Origin: Balaenoptera acutorostrata | Taxonomy: Eukaryota; Chordata; Mammalia; Artiodactyla; Balaenopteridae | Assembly: GCF_949987535.1 (NCBI RefSeq) | Contig: NC_080080.1 | Span: 61,876,506-61,940,505 of the forward strand | DNA: 64,000 nucleotides | Reading direction: 5' to 3' | Shown: positions 37,400 to 51,029 of the stretch, one piece after another | Layout of the letters: every line of letters starts with the position of its first letter | Position numbering within the stretch: the stretch's first letter is position 1 | Made by a program: the position numbers and the translations under genes | Notes under the pieces: generated by a model | What the model was told of the DNA's origin: nothing | Database searches by the model: none | The model's input: only the letters and a program-made list of their open reading frames with translations

Positions 37400-39250
37400 T
37401 CCATTGGAGAGAAAAGGAATGTTAAAACATCCAAGACTGGGGTAAGAGAAAAGATGATGAGCTCAATTTTGGACATGAATTAGAGGAGAGCTGATGAGTA
37501 AAAATTTAAGTTACTGAAATTAGATCCTGGAAGAGAAGTCTGAGTTGAAAATCATTTGGAAGAAGTCATAACTAATACTAGTGAGTAGATCGGACTTCTG
37601 AGGAAGAACACATAGCATACAGAAGAGGAGAGCTGAGGACAGAACCCTAAGGAAGGAAAATTAAGAAGCAAGTGGCTTGAAGATTACTGAAAGAATACAA
37701 AAGGTGATGATGGAGAACAAAGAGGTAGGCACAGGACCCTGGAGTGATCGGTAAAACAGTGACCAAAGGAAAAGAACTTTCCAGAAGTTTGAGGCACAGC
37801 GTAAAATTACACAGAGAAGTAAAATAAGGCCCTGGTGATATTGTGAGAGATGATGGTGAAAGAGGCAGTAGAGGGATGGTACATACTTCATAGAAGGAGT
37901 AGATAGAACTTGCTGATGGGTCTGATGAGGAAAGTGACAGAAGAAGACAAATCAAAGATGATTCCAATGTTTTTTGCCCAAGAAATTAGAGGAACGGAGA
38001 TCCTGTTTACTGAGATGAGGAAAAGTGCAGGTGGAACAAGTTGGGAGGGAGGAGAAGGTTTGGAATCAGTCATTTGGAAAGTGTTTGGTTTGAGATGTCT
38101 TGTTTATATACCTAAGTAAAGGTGTCAAGTAGGTAAAGTGTGGCAGTGGGGGCAGAGAGGAGAGGGCGAGGGAAAGAGAGAAGGAAAAGGAGAAGGAGGG
38201 GTAGGAAGGAAGGAAGAGGTCAACATATAGATGCTCATTTAAGTCCTTGAGATGAGATTGAATAAGATCACCTAGAGGATACATGAGAGTACATGACTGA
38301 ACCCAGGATACACTCTTACACAGGACACACCAAAGGAGGGGACGCTGTGAGCAGCCCACTCCAGCAGGGCAAAGTACTTTATCCTTGACATTGTCTAGAA
38401 TTGCCAGTGCGTGGTAAAAATAATAATCAAGCAGGCTAACTTTTAGTCAGTTTTACTGTTACTGTTTTTAAATTTCTATAGGAATGCTGCCACTTTATTG
38501 CCTGAACTGGGGTGGAATATTCACACTATCCCCTCCTTAAATAAGAAGAAACCAGTGAAGAAGACTGAGCAAGAACAGTCCGTGAAGTAGAAGATCCAGA
38601 GAGAATGGGGTATGGAAGCCTCGTGAAAGAGCCATTTCAAAAAGAAGGGAGAGATGAACTTGTCAAAAGTTGCTGGTTGGTCAGATGAGAACTAGGAATT
38701 GACCATGATTTTTGCCAAAGAATGGGTCCTTAGAGTCTTTGACCAGAGCTTCTTTTGAAGAGTGGTGAAGGCAAACGCCCCCTGAATGTGGGTATAAGAG
38801 AGAATGAAGATGAAGGAAATGGAGGAGTCAAGTGCAGATGATTCTCTGAGGTATTTTGCTGTAAAAAGGATCAGAGAAATGGGGCAGCATGCGGAGGTGG
38901 CTGTGGCATCATGGGAGGGTTTTTTTAAGTAGAGTGATGTAGAGAATGTCAGTATGAGGATGGTGATGAGCTAGTGGTGAGGGGAAATTAATGATGCAGA
39001 AGACAGTGAGGCAGTGACAAGTGTCAGATGATGGATCTCATAGGATCCAGATGGGTGTGGATTTCTGAAGCAAGTGTGAATGGGGATGGAAGTCAAATGA
39101 CCACTGAAGTCAATGGAAGTTAAGTTAGAACTTAACCTCATAGAAGCTGGAGGCTGTCAGGATCATGACAAAAGTTGGGGATGAGAGTTGGAGGAGTACA
39201 AAGTTACAGAGGAGAGTAAAGAGGTGCCAAAACGAATGAGAATGTTGTAA
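37400..39250. repeat. AG-rich ancient interspersed repeat, family not named
   Basis: About 1.8 kb of purine-rich plus strand. The phrases include 'ctgaggacagaaccctaagg', 'tgagatgagattgaataaga', 'gaactaggaattgaccatga', 'gaccagagcttcttttgaag' and 'tgtggcatcatgggagggtt'. This order recurs in many mammalian genomes as an old dispersed repeat, but I cannot assign the family with confidence. A GGAAGGAAG-rich microsatellite-like patch sits at about 38155-38220. There is no intact reading frame of note. Confidence 0.5.
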
Positions 39251-39797
39251 AACAGGGACTAGAAAAGAGGGCCAGATAGCAAAAGCCATTTTGTTTTAGC
39301 ATATAAAATATTCCTATTTGTCCTTTTTTGTGATACCCAATGACGGAAACCATTTTTGTTGAGTAAAGATTTGACCAGCAATCTTATCTAGCTATGAGCC
39401 AGGACCACTACTTTTTCCTTGTAGATACTATGGAGGCTATGTAAGCAATAAAATTATTATCAACAAAAATGAAAAACCTTGCAGAACATAAGCGGTCTCC
39501 TATTAAACGCTTAGATTAAGTTTTATGGCAGTACTATCACATTGTATTTTTCATAATCTTTCTAAGTTTGATCAAAAAAACTTACAATGTGATGCACATA
39601 GCAGATGAATTTTAGGATTTTGGTACAAGGTGATGAAAATATCTCAGAAATGTATGATGACTTGGTCCATTAAGTTTGCTGTCATGGCTAAGTAGATGAA
39701 GTAACTCATGATCATTACTAATGCAAAAGGTGATGTATAAGCTAAAACCACATTATCGTAAACATCTTATGATTAAAACAAACCAAAAAATAATCCT

Positions 39798-40117
39798 GGG
39801 CTTCCCTGGTGGCGCAGTGGTTGAGAGTCTGCCTGCTAATGCAGGGGACACGGGTTCGAGCCCTGGTCTGGGAGGATCCCACATGCCGCGGAGCGGCTGG
39901 GCCCGTGAGCCACAACTACTGAGCCTGCGCGTCTGGAGCCTGTGCCCCGCGACGGGAGGGGCCGCGATAGTGAGGGGCCCGCGCACCGCGATGAAGAGTG
40001 GCCCCCGCTTGCCGCAACTAGAGAAAGCCCTCGCACAGAAACGAAGACCCAACACAGCCATAAATAAATAAATAAAAATAAATAAAATAAAGTAGCTATA
40101 AAATTTAAAAAAAAAAA
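39798..40117 (+). mobile_element. CHR-type tRNA-derived SINE, GC-rich subtype
   Basis: The head GGGCTTCCCTGGTGGCGC is followed by a B box (GGGTTCGAGCC) and a GC-rich middle, 'gtctggagcctgtgccccgc'. The tail AGACCCAACACAGCC runs into TAAA repeats and an A run. The flanking sequence AAAATAATCCTG occurs on both sides, before the head and after the A tail at about 40126-40137. This middle section is the form I associate with whales and dolphins. It lies antisense to ZFHX4. Confidence 0.9.
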
Positions 40118-41689
40118 AATAATCCTGCAGAAATTTAAAGATATCGCTATTCTAAAATACTTGATAATGGCAAACAGGAAAAGTGAACTTTAATACGTGC
40201 GGACAATTCACAAATGGTGACCAGAATTCAAATACACGAAGGGGCAAAATAAACAAAAAGCCATAAATATGGTCACCTTAAAAAAATAAAAGGTATGTTG
40301 GGGGAAGGAGGTGGATGAATCTCATGGTAAAAAAATAAAAAGTAACTTTTTTTTTTATCTCACTTCTACAAACTATAAATGAAAACATCTTTAATGTGGT
40401 AAGTAATTTGAGCCAAATGTAGAATTCCCTTTTGAGGATTTTTATCATTGATATTTTTAAGGATGTAGAAAGGATAGCCATATATGTTTGACCCAATAAA
40501 ATAAGTAATATGGGAATGAATTTCATCTTTTATATGGCTAATATTTTCTGCCTTTTCTATACACTATACATTTCTTTACCCTGATCTTCACAATCTGTCC
40601 TCAAGAGGCAACAGAACTCTATCGCCCCAAATACTCTAGAACTCTTTCCAGAATAAAGAAAACTGACCTCTAATTTGCAGATCTGTGTCTGCTTTTTTGC
40701 AGCTACACTATGAATTGTTGAGAAGTATCTCTTTATAGTCACAAAATTAGAATGTAAGAGGGCGAAGCCAAATGGAATCAATTTTCATTTGTTCCAATTC
40801 AACCCTCTCCCATCCCCCACACCCCATCTCCTCTGTGGTGCCCCTGAAAGGGTTGCAGGGTATTTATGGATTGGTGTTGGGGCACTTTGTTTTCCTTCCT
40901 TCTGCAAACGCATAGTGGCAATCCTGTCTTGCTAAAAGTCTTGTAAATAGGAACCAACAAACTTCTCCTGATGGATCTCCAACAAACATGTCAACTCCCA
41001 TGAATGTTTCATTTCACCTTATGTACAGTTCACCTCATGACCTAGTTCTGGGTTTGTTTTCATTCATGGGTTCAATGAGTATTTATTGAATACTTACTAT
41101 ATGCAACTCTGATAGTCACCTTATGGAAGTAAAATAGAACAATTTCTAGATATTTTAGTTTAATCAATCTTTTTTATTCAGATACAAAACTGTCCTGGAC
41201 TTACATTGTTCCACATTCCATAAAAGATTTCTTCAATACTTATTTAGCATAAATGACATTAACAGGCTAATATAAGTATAACCTCTAAATGTTATAAATA
41301 AAATAGCCTCTAACATGGTTTCATTAAACTACAAAAGCCTCTAAAAAATCATGATGAAAAATGACAATGTTTTTGTTACTTCAAAAAAAAAAACAACTTT
41401 ATAAACACATTATTTCTGCTTCGCACTGGTTGTTTAAAGGGTTATGTTTGAAAGGGGGCAGGGTCATGCCTCACTATCAGACCCCCTGCTTTTCACTCCC
41501 CCTGCCCACTTAAGTCTGAGCCAAGCTTGGGAACTTACAGTGAAATCTTTGACTCTTTGATTGCTTGTATTTAGTCAGTAAGTTTGCTCTGTGGATTTGT
41601 TTCTCACATGCTTTTCCATTTACCTACAGTTCTCTCGGTAACAGCCTCCTAATGTGTCCACCACAGTGACTGACCTTGAAGGAGCTTCT

Positions 41690-42300
41690 GCCTCTAGGTC
41701 CTCCCAACGTTACCCCTCTGACACATGGCTGCCACACTATGCTTCCTAAAACACCTCTGCAGTGATGTCCTTCTCACACTCAAAAGCTTTAGTGTCTTCT
41801 TATTTTCTGCCTCGTCAAATCTAAACTTCTTTGCTCAACTTCCAAAGCCTTCATAGTCTCAACTATCTACTTACTTTTTGCCACTTTCTCCTAAATGGTC
41901 ATTATTAGGCACTCAGTTTAGTTTCTTGCTTCTCAACAAAATCTTGTCAGTTTTCTTTCATCCCTAGGTCTGAATCACATCAACTTCCCTCTCAACTGTA
42001 AGGGCTATGCCTAAATAAATAAACAGGCAAATAAACAGACGCAGAGACAAACAAATAAGACTCGATTTCACATTCCCAATCTTACTCATTCTTCATGTCC
42101 TAATATTCCACTCACCATAACAAACCCCACAGATCCAATGCTCCTTTGAACAGTCCTGAACTTGGAGAAGTTCTTTAAACTGTGATGGTTACATGGCTTA
42201 TTGTGTCAAGTATATTGATTTTGTCTTCCAGGCATCTTCGAAACTCCTTGAGGGCAGGGAACTTTCATTCTTTTGTCCCTCACAACCCCAGGCCAACTGC
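41690..42300 (+). repeat. L2 LINE 3'-region relic
   Basis: In forward orientation: 'cttccaaagccttcatagtc', 'tactttttgccactttctcc' and finally 'aactccttgagggcagggaa', the L2 terminal block. An A/AAT-rich insertion lies at about 42010-42060. The 5' limit is approximate. Confidence 0.55.
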
Positions 42301-43359
42301 TACACCCAGAGCTGATGTCCAGTGGATTCCTCTCTAGGGGGTTCTATAATCAATAATGGCAGCAAAGAAGAATTTTTTCTTCACTTCATTCTGATTCTCA
42401 CTCCAATTAATTCATCAAACATTTGCTACACTTAAGGACAAGTATTTGGTATTCCCTCTCAAAGGGAAAAGAGTTAAAAATCTTACAGAAAGAGGCTAAA
42501 GGGGGAGAAAAGTTCTTTGAGGCATATGCCAGCTTTGTGAGCAATCTTTCTTCTTTTCCTTCTCACGTACAACTGTTACAACATTGTAGAAACAAGTTCC
42601 CCTCTGCTGTTTTCCTTTCGCTAGTGTCTTCTTGTGACTGCCTGGTGAATGTGTAAGTCATATGCATTTAATCCTTTGAAGTTCAAGCACATTCTTGCTT
42701 GAAACAAAAGCTCTAGAGAATGAAATCAGAGTATACAATTATTGCAAAATGGCAATAAAATCACCTCCCCACACGTCCCTTGAGAACGATGGTCAAAGAA
42801 GATCTGGCTGAGGGCTGAGACAGACTGTCAACTTGACTTTTAATTTTATAAACTATGATCGTTTGGACAAGAAAATGTCTTCAAAGGGTCAATGTCATTT
42901 CTGTAAATGGAAAGAAGACTGAGTGTGAACAGACTGCTTTGAATCAAGCTTAAGGAAAAAAAAAAAGTAAAACTTACGAGCAAATATCAACAGTACTTTC
43001 TCCATTTTTCTCCTTTTGTTCCTTTAAGAGGAATTTTTTTAAGTGAGGAAATTGCAGTTAAAAATTATTTTATAGCCCTTAAAATGAAAACATTTGCCTA
43101 TTAAGCTCTAACGGCCTACAATATTCTATCTGTAAAGCATCATTTGGCCCCCTGCTGTTACATTTAACTTTAGCTGAACCTTTTTTGTTGCTTCCTAATC
43201 TACCCTAATTTGCCTAAACCCCTTATTTGTCCTTTCTCAAACTGTTTGTTTACATCTCACTGGAAATGTGTAACAATAACAAAGTGCTTTAAGGACTAGA
43301 AACAGTGATAGATTTAGACACGCAATTTTTCTTCACAGCATAAAAAGACATTCAAATTA

Positions 43360-43470
43360 ACACACATCCACTGAGCGCACACTAGGTGACAAGGGCCATA
43401 TTTGGCGAGTAGATACTAAGATGAAAACAACCTCTGGTGCTTTCAAGGAACTTGCATCTGGAGAAGGAGA
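43360..43470 (-). repeat. L2 3'-end relic
   Basis: In reverse orientation: 'cactgagcgcacactaggtg' with 'tttcaaggaacttgcatctg' fits the reverse-complement L2 end. It is short. Confidence 0.5.
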
Positions 43471-43688
43471 CAAAGTAGAAAAAACACTACAATGTGGGAA
43501 GTGACCTGCTGGCCGTGGGAGCCAGGTATTCTTGACACAAAACAACATGGAACAGTGAACTCTGTGGGAGAATGAAGCATTAATGCGATACGTATCTTAT
43601 TCTGTAACATGTCATTTAAATAGTTTTTTTCTGTTTTGGAGAAACATTTTATAGACAAACGATAAGACAAGGACAATGACCAGCTTTT

Positions 43689-43712
43689 AAAATCTTCCCT
43701 TCAACCTACGTA
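43689..43712 (+). repeat. Target-site duplication, left copy (L1)
   Basis: A 24-base sequence beginning AAAATC and ending CCTACGTA is repeated at 43952-43975 with a couple of differences. The two copies bracket the L1 3' fragment. Confidence 0.85.
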
Positions 43713-43951
43713 CCAAGAGGGAAAGGGGGCGGGAGGGATAAATTGGGAGACTGGGATGGACATATGCATACTACTATATATAAAATAGATAACTAATAAG
43801 AACCTGTGTGTGTATAGCACAGGGAACTCTACTCAATACTCAATACCCTCAATACTCTGTACAGCAAAATTCAGTTTGCTGTACAGCAGAAACTAACACA
43901 ACATTGTAAATCAACTATACTCCAATAAAAATTAATTAAAAATAAATAGAT
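43713..43951 (+). mobile_element. 5'-truncated L1 insertion (3' end only)
   Basis: The sequence runs from 'gcgggagggataaattggga' through 'gtatagcacagggaactcta' to 'cattgtaaatcaactatact' and an A-rich tail. It is the same L1 3' end as at 13326 and 45325. The 24-base duplication either side shows that it inserted as this 239-bp piece. A small internal duplication of 'caatactc' units is present near 43840-43860. It has no coding capacity. Confidence 0.85.
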
Positions 43952-45324
43952 AAAATCTCTCCTTCAACCTACGTAAACAGCAGAATATGATAAAGATAAG
44001 TACAACGATGTTCAATTGGGAATCAGAAGCTTGGGTTGTGCTATGGATTAGCCTTCTAACCCTAAGTCCTGAAACTGCTGAGTGACTGTTCCCTCAGCTG
44101 GAAGATGGTGGGTGGGACCTACCTGAGTTTTAAGGGCCCCTTTGGCTTTCCCATGATTTGAACATCTGCACTTACTTTTGTCAACTCACAAGTACTTGCT
44201 ACAAGGCTAAGGAGAAGATCTCATAAGATTGGACAATAATTCACCTTTACCTAAATATGTTATTTGTGTGTTGATATTTACAGCCCTCTCTTTTCACATT
44301 CCCTATCACATGACTAGCCCTTTGGTCCTTTATGTTCACATAACCCTTAATTCTTTTCCAAGTATATTCACATTCACTATCTCAAGCACTATTACTCTAT
44401 ACACTAACCATACTCCAAAGAATCTTCCCTCACTCTGTTGCTAAGACATACATCTTATAACCTTCTTGTTCACTCTTATTTCAAACTACTCTGCTTTATG
44501 TTTAACTCTATGCTTTTCTTCTTTCCTTTCTTCTAAGAGGAACCAGATTCATCATTTTCTAGCCCCTCTCTACCCTCTTTCTCAGTTACCCATTTTTCAA
44601 AATCACTGAAGTGGATTTGTTTTGACTGAGTGCTTAAAGCCTCAAGGAGCCGAAGCACAAAGGTGACTCTGTGTACTACTTCTAATAAGTTGATTTAGGA
44701 GAACTCTGGTTTCCTAACTCTGGTTTCTTCAAAAATACGATGTCCCTGGAAGCTCTTAAGTTAGCAGCTTGCACTGGGGAAAAGGAAGTCCGTCTATGCA
44801 GCCAGGATGCCTGAGAGACACCCATCCTACCTAGTGAGTACATGGTCAGATTAGTGGAGTGGGGTTTCAGAGAGAGCAATAAACACAGCAGTACCAGAGA
44901 GCGGTTCCATCTTTAGAAATATAATTTTTAAGTATAACTCAAACTATGTGTCACTAGTTTTCTTTCAGTGTTCTTAGAGTTCAGCATTTCTGGTTGAGGA
45001 ATATTAATAATCTAGTGGAAGCTATGGACCGCCTTCCTACAAAAATGCACATATGGATAATTCCACAGGCAATTACAAGGGAGCATGGTATTCCTAGGCC
45101 CATGGATCCCAGGTTAATAAGCTGTGCACAGATTACCTGGATAAGCTCTTTTGTGGTGTTACATAACTCTTAAAAATGTAATCTCCATTCCCTTTTGTTG
45201 CATTAATGTAAAACTTTTTTGTTTGCCAAGAAACCAAGGGTTTGGTCATCTAATTGAGACAGTCATAACTTTTTAGTTTCTTTTTTTGTTTTTAGTAATT
45301 ATTAAAGACAATGTTTATCAGAGA

Positions 45325-45655
45325 TTATCATATTAAGTGAAGTAAGTCAGACAAAGACAAATATCATATGATATCACTTATATGTGGAATCTAAAAAAAT
45401 GATACAAGTGAACTTATTTACAAAACAGAAATAGACTCACAGACATAGAAAACAAACTTATGGTTACCAAAATGTGAAAGTGGGGGGAGGGATAAATTAG
45501 ATGTTTGGGATTAGCAGATACAAACTACTATATATAAAATACATAAACAACAAGGTCCTACTGTATAGCACAAGGAACTATATTCAATATCTTGTAATAA
45601 CCTATAATGGAAAAGAATCTGAAAAAGAACATATATATATATTTTTAAAAGACAA
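45325..45655 (+). mobile_element. L1 3'-end fragment, longer copy
   Basis: It starts near 'aagtgaagtaagtcagacaa', passes 'tcacttatatgtggaatcta' and 'tggggggagggataaattag', and ends after 'gtcctactgtatagcacaag' in an AT-rich tail. It is the same subfamily as the copies at 13326 and 43713, but reaches about 150 bases further 5'. It has no coding capacity. Confidence 0.8.
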
Positions 45656-45692
45656 TGTTATAGAAAAATAATATGAGTAAAGAACAATTGTA

Positions 45693-45901
45693 TGGGGACT
45701 TCCTTGGTGGCTCAGCGGTTGGGATTCTGTGCTCCCAATGCAGGGGGCCCAGGTTCGATTCCTGATCGGGGAACTAGATCCCACATGCGTGTCGCAACTA
45801 AGAGTTTGTATGCCACAACTAAGGAGCTGGAGAGCCGCAACTAAGGAGCCCGCCTGCCACAAGTAAGACCCGGTGCAACCAAATAAATAAATAAATAAAT
45901 A
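45693..45901 (+). mobile_element. CHR-related tRNA-derived SINE, shorter subtype
   Basis: The head is GGGGACTTCCTTGGTGGCTC, then a B-box-like GGTTCGATTCC, a middle with repeated 'cacaactaaggagc' units, and a tail of TAAA repeats. The ten bases AACAATTGTA stand directly before (45683-45692) and after (45902-45911), a clean target-site duplication. It lies antisense to ZFHX4. Confidence 0.9.
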
Positions 45902-48900
45902 AACAATTGTAGGTTCCCAATCAAAATCTTTGAAAAGAATACTAATTCAAATAGAGACTGAGCCCCAAATGAACTGAATGTGGTCTGTACAGCACACTGA
46001 GCATTCGGTGTGCACTGACTTATGCCACCTATTTCCCAATGATGTGGTCACTTACTCTGTGTGAGTAGGATCAAAAAAAAAAACGGGTAATGCCAAACCA
46101 CACAGACATGTTTACATAAAGACAAATTAGCCGATCACTGAGGTAAAAACAAAACAGAACTCTTCAAAAGAAAAACTGATTCCATTTTTCTACTATATAA
46201 AGTCTAAAAGAAATTAGCTGAAGTTTTAAACTAAAATAATCAAATGTTTTAGAATCATATGCTTACATATTGGCAAGAAACGTTACTCCAGTAGCCTAGA
46301 AGTGTAATGGATCTCTCCAAACACTTAACTAAATCCGTATGTAGAATACAGTTGATTAAGTATAGCATGAATAACAATAACTAACAAAGGTCACCTACAG
46401 CATGTAGGTTAACCAGGAGAATGTCCAATGTTTCTGTATTATGGCTAATATTAGGCATAATTTTTAAAATTTGAGCTCTGGAAAAATAACATTTTCAAGA
46501 AGGCATTAAAATGATAGTATGCAAAGCAGCTTCATAAAATTTAATATGTATTCTACAAAAAGTGGGGAAATTTTTGATTTGAAAACCAAACTTTATGAAG
46601 AAGGAAAGATTAAACAATTAAACTAAGTTTTCAAATGAAGTTGATTTCCAGACATCCTTTTTAATTCTCCAATTCAACCACAAATTTCATCACTGAAATA
46701 CCTAAGTATGAAAACTCTGAAAGATGTTGATATTTTTGGCTTACCAACTTTTGTGATGTTCTTTTTTTTTCTCTAAAAAACTTGTCGATATTCTCAATCA
46801 AAACAAAAAGATCTGTCATGAGACTTTACCGAGGGAACAAAATGCTTTAGAAAAGTTTGGTAAAATCAAGAAATAGAGTAGATTGAAACCTTATAATATT
46901 CATTTCAAATAATCTTCAGGTAATGAAGAAGCAAAGCAGCGTTCTTTTTTCCCCCCTCAATGAATCTGGAAGTCAAGACTTTTCTTATAAAACACAAAAC
47001 CATACCAAAAACAACTTGGCAGTAAAATTATTTTAAGAATTTTTACTTTTATCTGTACATGATCCTGAGGGTGTTAAAGCTCCTGAGAAAGGCCACGGGG
47101 CAGTTTAAAAACTGAAACTTTCAAACATCATTACAGTACATAATCTTTGCCCCACAAGCACCATCTTTGCCTTCAGCGTTCATAATAATAATTGCTATTT
47201 GCAAATATGTCTGTAAAGCTTAGCTGGTTCTTGGGGAAATTAGATTGAATGCCATCAAATAATTTTAAAAAACAGCAACAACACAACAACATTTTGCCTA
47301 CAGTTGTAAATCATACAATACGTTGGAGAGAAAAACACATTAGTTCAAATACTGTGTGTCACTAATTCATTCATTTCCCTACAATCCATACAGAACCTAA
47401 ACACACAACGCTTTCCTTTCTTCAACTCATTCCAGTTAAAAAAGGAAGATAATGCTTAAAATATTATAGAGTTTTGAAGGTGCACATGAAATAAATATTT
47501 CTGACTATTGTACCTCATACAGATGATAGTAAAAATACCACTATTATTTTCCTCCAAAGTATATTCTGTTTTTTAAATTTGACTTAACATCGCCCAACAC
47601 TACTTACTATGAAGAATTAAAAACATAAGTTTATCAACCATTCTTAGAATGAAACTCAACAAAGAAAAAGAATGCCTGTTCTTTATTAGACAAAATGAAC
47701 TGAACTCAGAGTTCCCACTAAGGTTCATAGTGCACAAGTAACTAATTACAAGACTAAAAGTTTCATGAGTTTCACCCCAGGTATCACAAGCTGAAATTCC
47801 AGGCCTCTGTGTCATTCCCTGAAACATCTGCAACAGAATCTAACATTCTTGATAAATGAGATAAGTGAGAGCATTTACTTAATTAGATTTTAAAGTATAT
47901 TTATTAACTCATACAACAAATACTAAATTGAAAAGTGTTACACCAAAAACCAACAGGCAAACATGAAACAGAACTTAATTTTTACTTTAGAAGTTGCTGC
48001 CTTCAATATTGTTTACTTAATGCAACTTTCAACATGATTCTGATGATATTTGACTCAAACATAAGCTCATGATAAAAAATATTAACTCATAAAATTAAGC
48101 CTTTCCATTACTTTAAAGTAAGTGCGTTCTTAACATTCACTGTTTTTTCCCCTCTGTTCTTATAGTCTACAAAGATTCCAAAATACAATATAAAACTATG
48201 CATATCTATGTATACATATATACAACCTAGTGTAGAAAATCATCTGATTCTATGTTTATCCGGGGTAATCTGTTTTGGTTCTGTCCTGCCAAACCACTTC
48301 TGGTGTTTCCAGCAAGGCAATGACAGCATACACCTTCTTGTTATTATTTATGTATGGAGGGCCAAACCAAATGTCTGGGTGGGTCTCCAAAGACATAAAA
48401 TCGGTAGTTTTTTTTCCATCCACAGGACCCAATTACATTTAAATAAACCAACTCCTAGTGAAAGGTTGGCTCCAACAGAAAATACCAGGCAACCACAGAC
48501 ACTGAAATTAAATCACAGTCGTAAGTCTAGAAGCCACCAACATATTGTTAAAAATAGTCTTTAGTCCATCTTTGCGTATGCATACACAGGCAAATAATGC
48601 ACATTAGTAACAACAACAAAAATTGCCCCATTTCTTTCTACGGGTTGCATCCTTCACTAAAATTTCCTAATCTGTAAAAGTTTTGCATTTCAGGCGAAAC
48701 ATGTAAAAACACAGAGGCTGCTCTAAGGATGCCTCTTGTCACAGAGGCAGAAAAACTGTCATGTGCTGCTCGGGCATTAAATGGATGAGTCCTTCTGGTT
48801 GATCCTGGAGTGGCAGAGACTTGACAAATGTGGGAAAGTCCTCAGCTGTGAGATGGGGGCTGAGGTTGTGGGCTCTCGGTCAATTGAAAGGTTGCATTGA

Positions 48901-51029
48901 ATGTAAATTATAGGATTGTTCCTTAGATGTATACTCCTTTCAACCAGGTGAAAGGCAAACAGTGTCGTGTTCGTTCAGAGATGGTCTGGTGGTGGCTTCC
49001 TAGCAAAGAGAGGAAGCCAGGCAGCAAGGAGCCATTATAATCTCCATCTCTGAAGGATGGAAAGGAAGGAAGGAAATATTTTTATATAAAACCATATTAA
49101 ATTTCCTTTTCAACGTGCCTCTATGCATTTCTCTTTCCAATTTATATGAAAAAGTATTAGTTTTAAAACTACAGCAGCACTGGCAGTAAATATCCCAGGA
49201 ACAATTGTTCTTTTATTAAATATTTATTGAAATAAATTCCTGTGCTTTCTCGTTTTTCTTCTCTGGTTCCAATATTTATTTACAGCTGATTATTAACATC
49301 TGCCAGTATAGCGGTTTCGTCCATACAGAAGCCGAAGGGTAAGAAAGTCACACACACCCTTCTAACGTGACCTGTAGTTAGACAGAAAACAGTTTTCCCA
49401 GTCACCGCTTGGCTTCCTGTCTGTGACCTCTGAAAAGCATTGGAGGCCAGGGTTAATGGCCTTTCCAATCTCTGTGATAAGAATTCATTTTGTTCTATTA
49501 CCAGCAGTTATCTGGGGAGCTTGCTGCATCACTTCAGCAGGGTTCAATCAATGAGGGGACCTAATGAAGTAACCAGCTGTAGCTCTATTTCCCTGGCCAG
49601 CTCTATCAGACAAATAAGAGCTATCAGTCACATCTTAAGGCTGATCCCAGACACAGCACCTTCACAGGCTGAACTCGTATGCATATGAACTAATGATACC
49701 CCACCATTTTCGTGCAATCGACCCTTTTGATATAGCTTCCCTAACACTGAAAATGGAATGGGATGAGTTCTGAGATGTTGTATTAAGAGGACAATAATGT
49801 AAGATTAAAGAACAGCGGGTTTGCAGAACAAGTGAAAGAGTTTACACTAACAGCTAAAAGTTAAAATTAGTATCACAACTGAAACTTTCAGATCAGCTAC
49901 CCTTTGGATATTGACACTTTAGGTTGGGAATTTTTAATCTTCCTAAAGGGTGGAGGATGAAAAATTATTATTTTCATTTCTGTCATTTTTATTGATATTA
50001 GAAGTCTCATGGCAGGACTTTCATTTTGATTAAGCTTTTAGAACCAAAATACAATTATGGTAGATTTTTACGTTTTGGTCAAATATCAGTCAGTGTAACA
50101 CCGTAAGTTAACTTAGGGTTATTTCGTATTAGCTGACATCACTAAACCCACACACACAAAAACTGTATGCTACAGTAAAAACTCTATTCTTAATTTTATA
50201 TTTTTAAATTTTTAAATTATTAATTTCATTCCTTTCTAGTTCAAAAGAACAATTGTTAATAAGTGCTATTTTCACACATGTAGGTTTCAGAAGGGAAAAA
50301 AATCAAAGCCTTGCACCTTCAATTAGTGGCCTCATAAATGTATTAGACTGTTATTAGGAGTCCTGTTCAAAATGAACCTCTTTATGGAAAGGGGTGTTGA
50401 TGACGGCTCTACAATTTTTAGACTATTTCTCAGGCAATCGTTGAATGGTTCATAGGAAGCTATGAATAAGACATTCATATTTGCTGATATGCTGAAAGCT
50501 ACAAGTACCTTAGTTTACTTTATTAGGTTAATCAAGATGAATTTCATGTAATACAGTTTGTATTCTTTTAACTTGGCTGCTCTCTTTGTCAATTTGAAAG
50601 GAAAAAGAGCATGGCTATTTGCTGTTATGCTAAAGAGATGATGTGTAAGGGAAGCTACGTAAATTAAAAGTACTTGCTAGCCTTGTGCTTAATAAACATG
50701 TCCACACAGGCAAGAATATTTTATTTCATTAGAAGATGATTTTTTTTCAAGCAATATTACTAATGTATTATGACATGAGTCCCAAAGACTATCTCCAAAT
50801 GTCTTTAAATTTTTATGGGTGTACAATACTGCTTTCTTTTCAAATTGCAATCAATCACTGAGATGTTTAAGTGATCTGGTCCTGATAACTATGATATCAG
50901 ATGATTTTTTTCATTTCAAGCCTTTGGAGATATAAATGAAAGATTAAGGGCCAGTAGATAAGAGGCTAAATGTAACAGAACAAACAACTGTAATATTTAG
51001 GAAAACAAGGGAGGGATGTGTGCTGTGCG

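Noticed and set aside
39721..40071. 116-codon plus-strand and 102-codon minus-strand open frames
   Set aside because: Both are read through a GC-rich CHR SINE, which commonly gives chance open frames.
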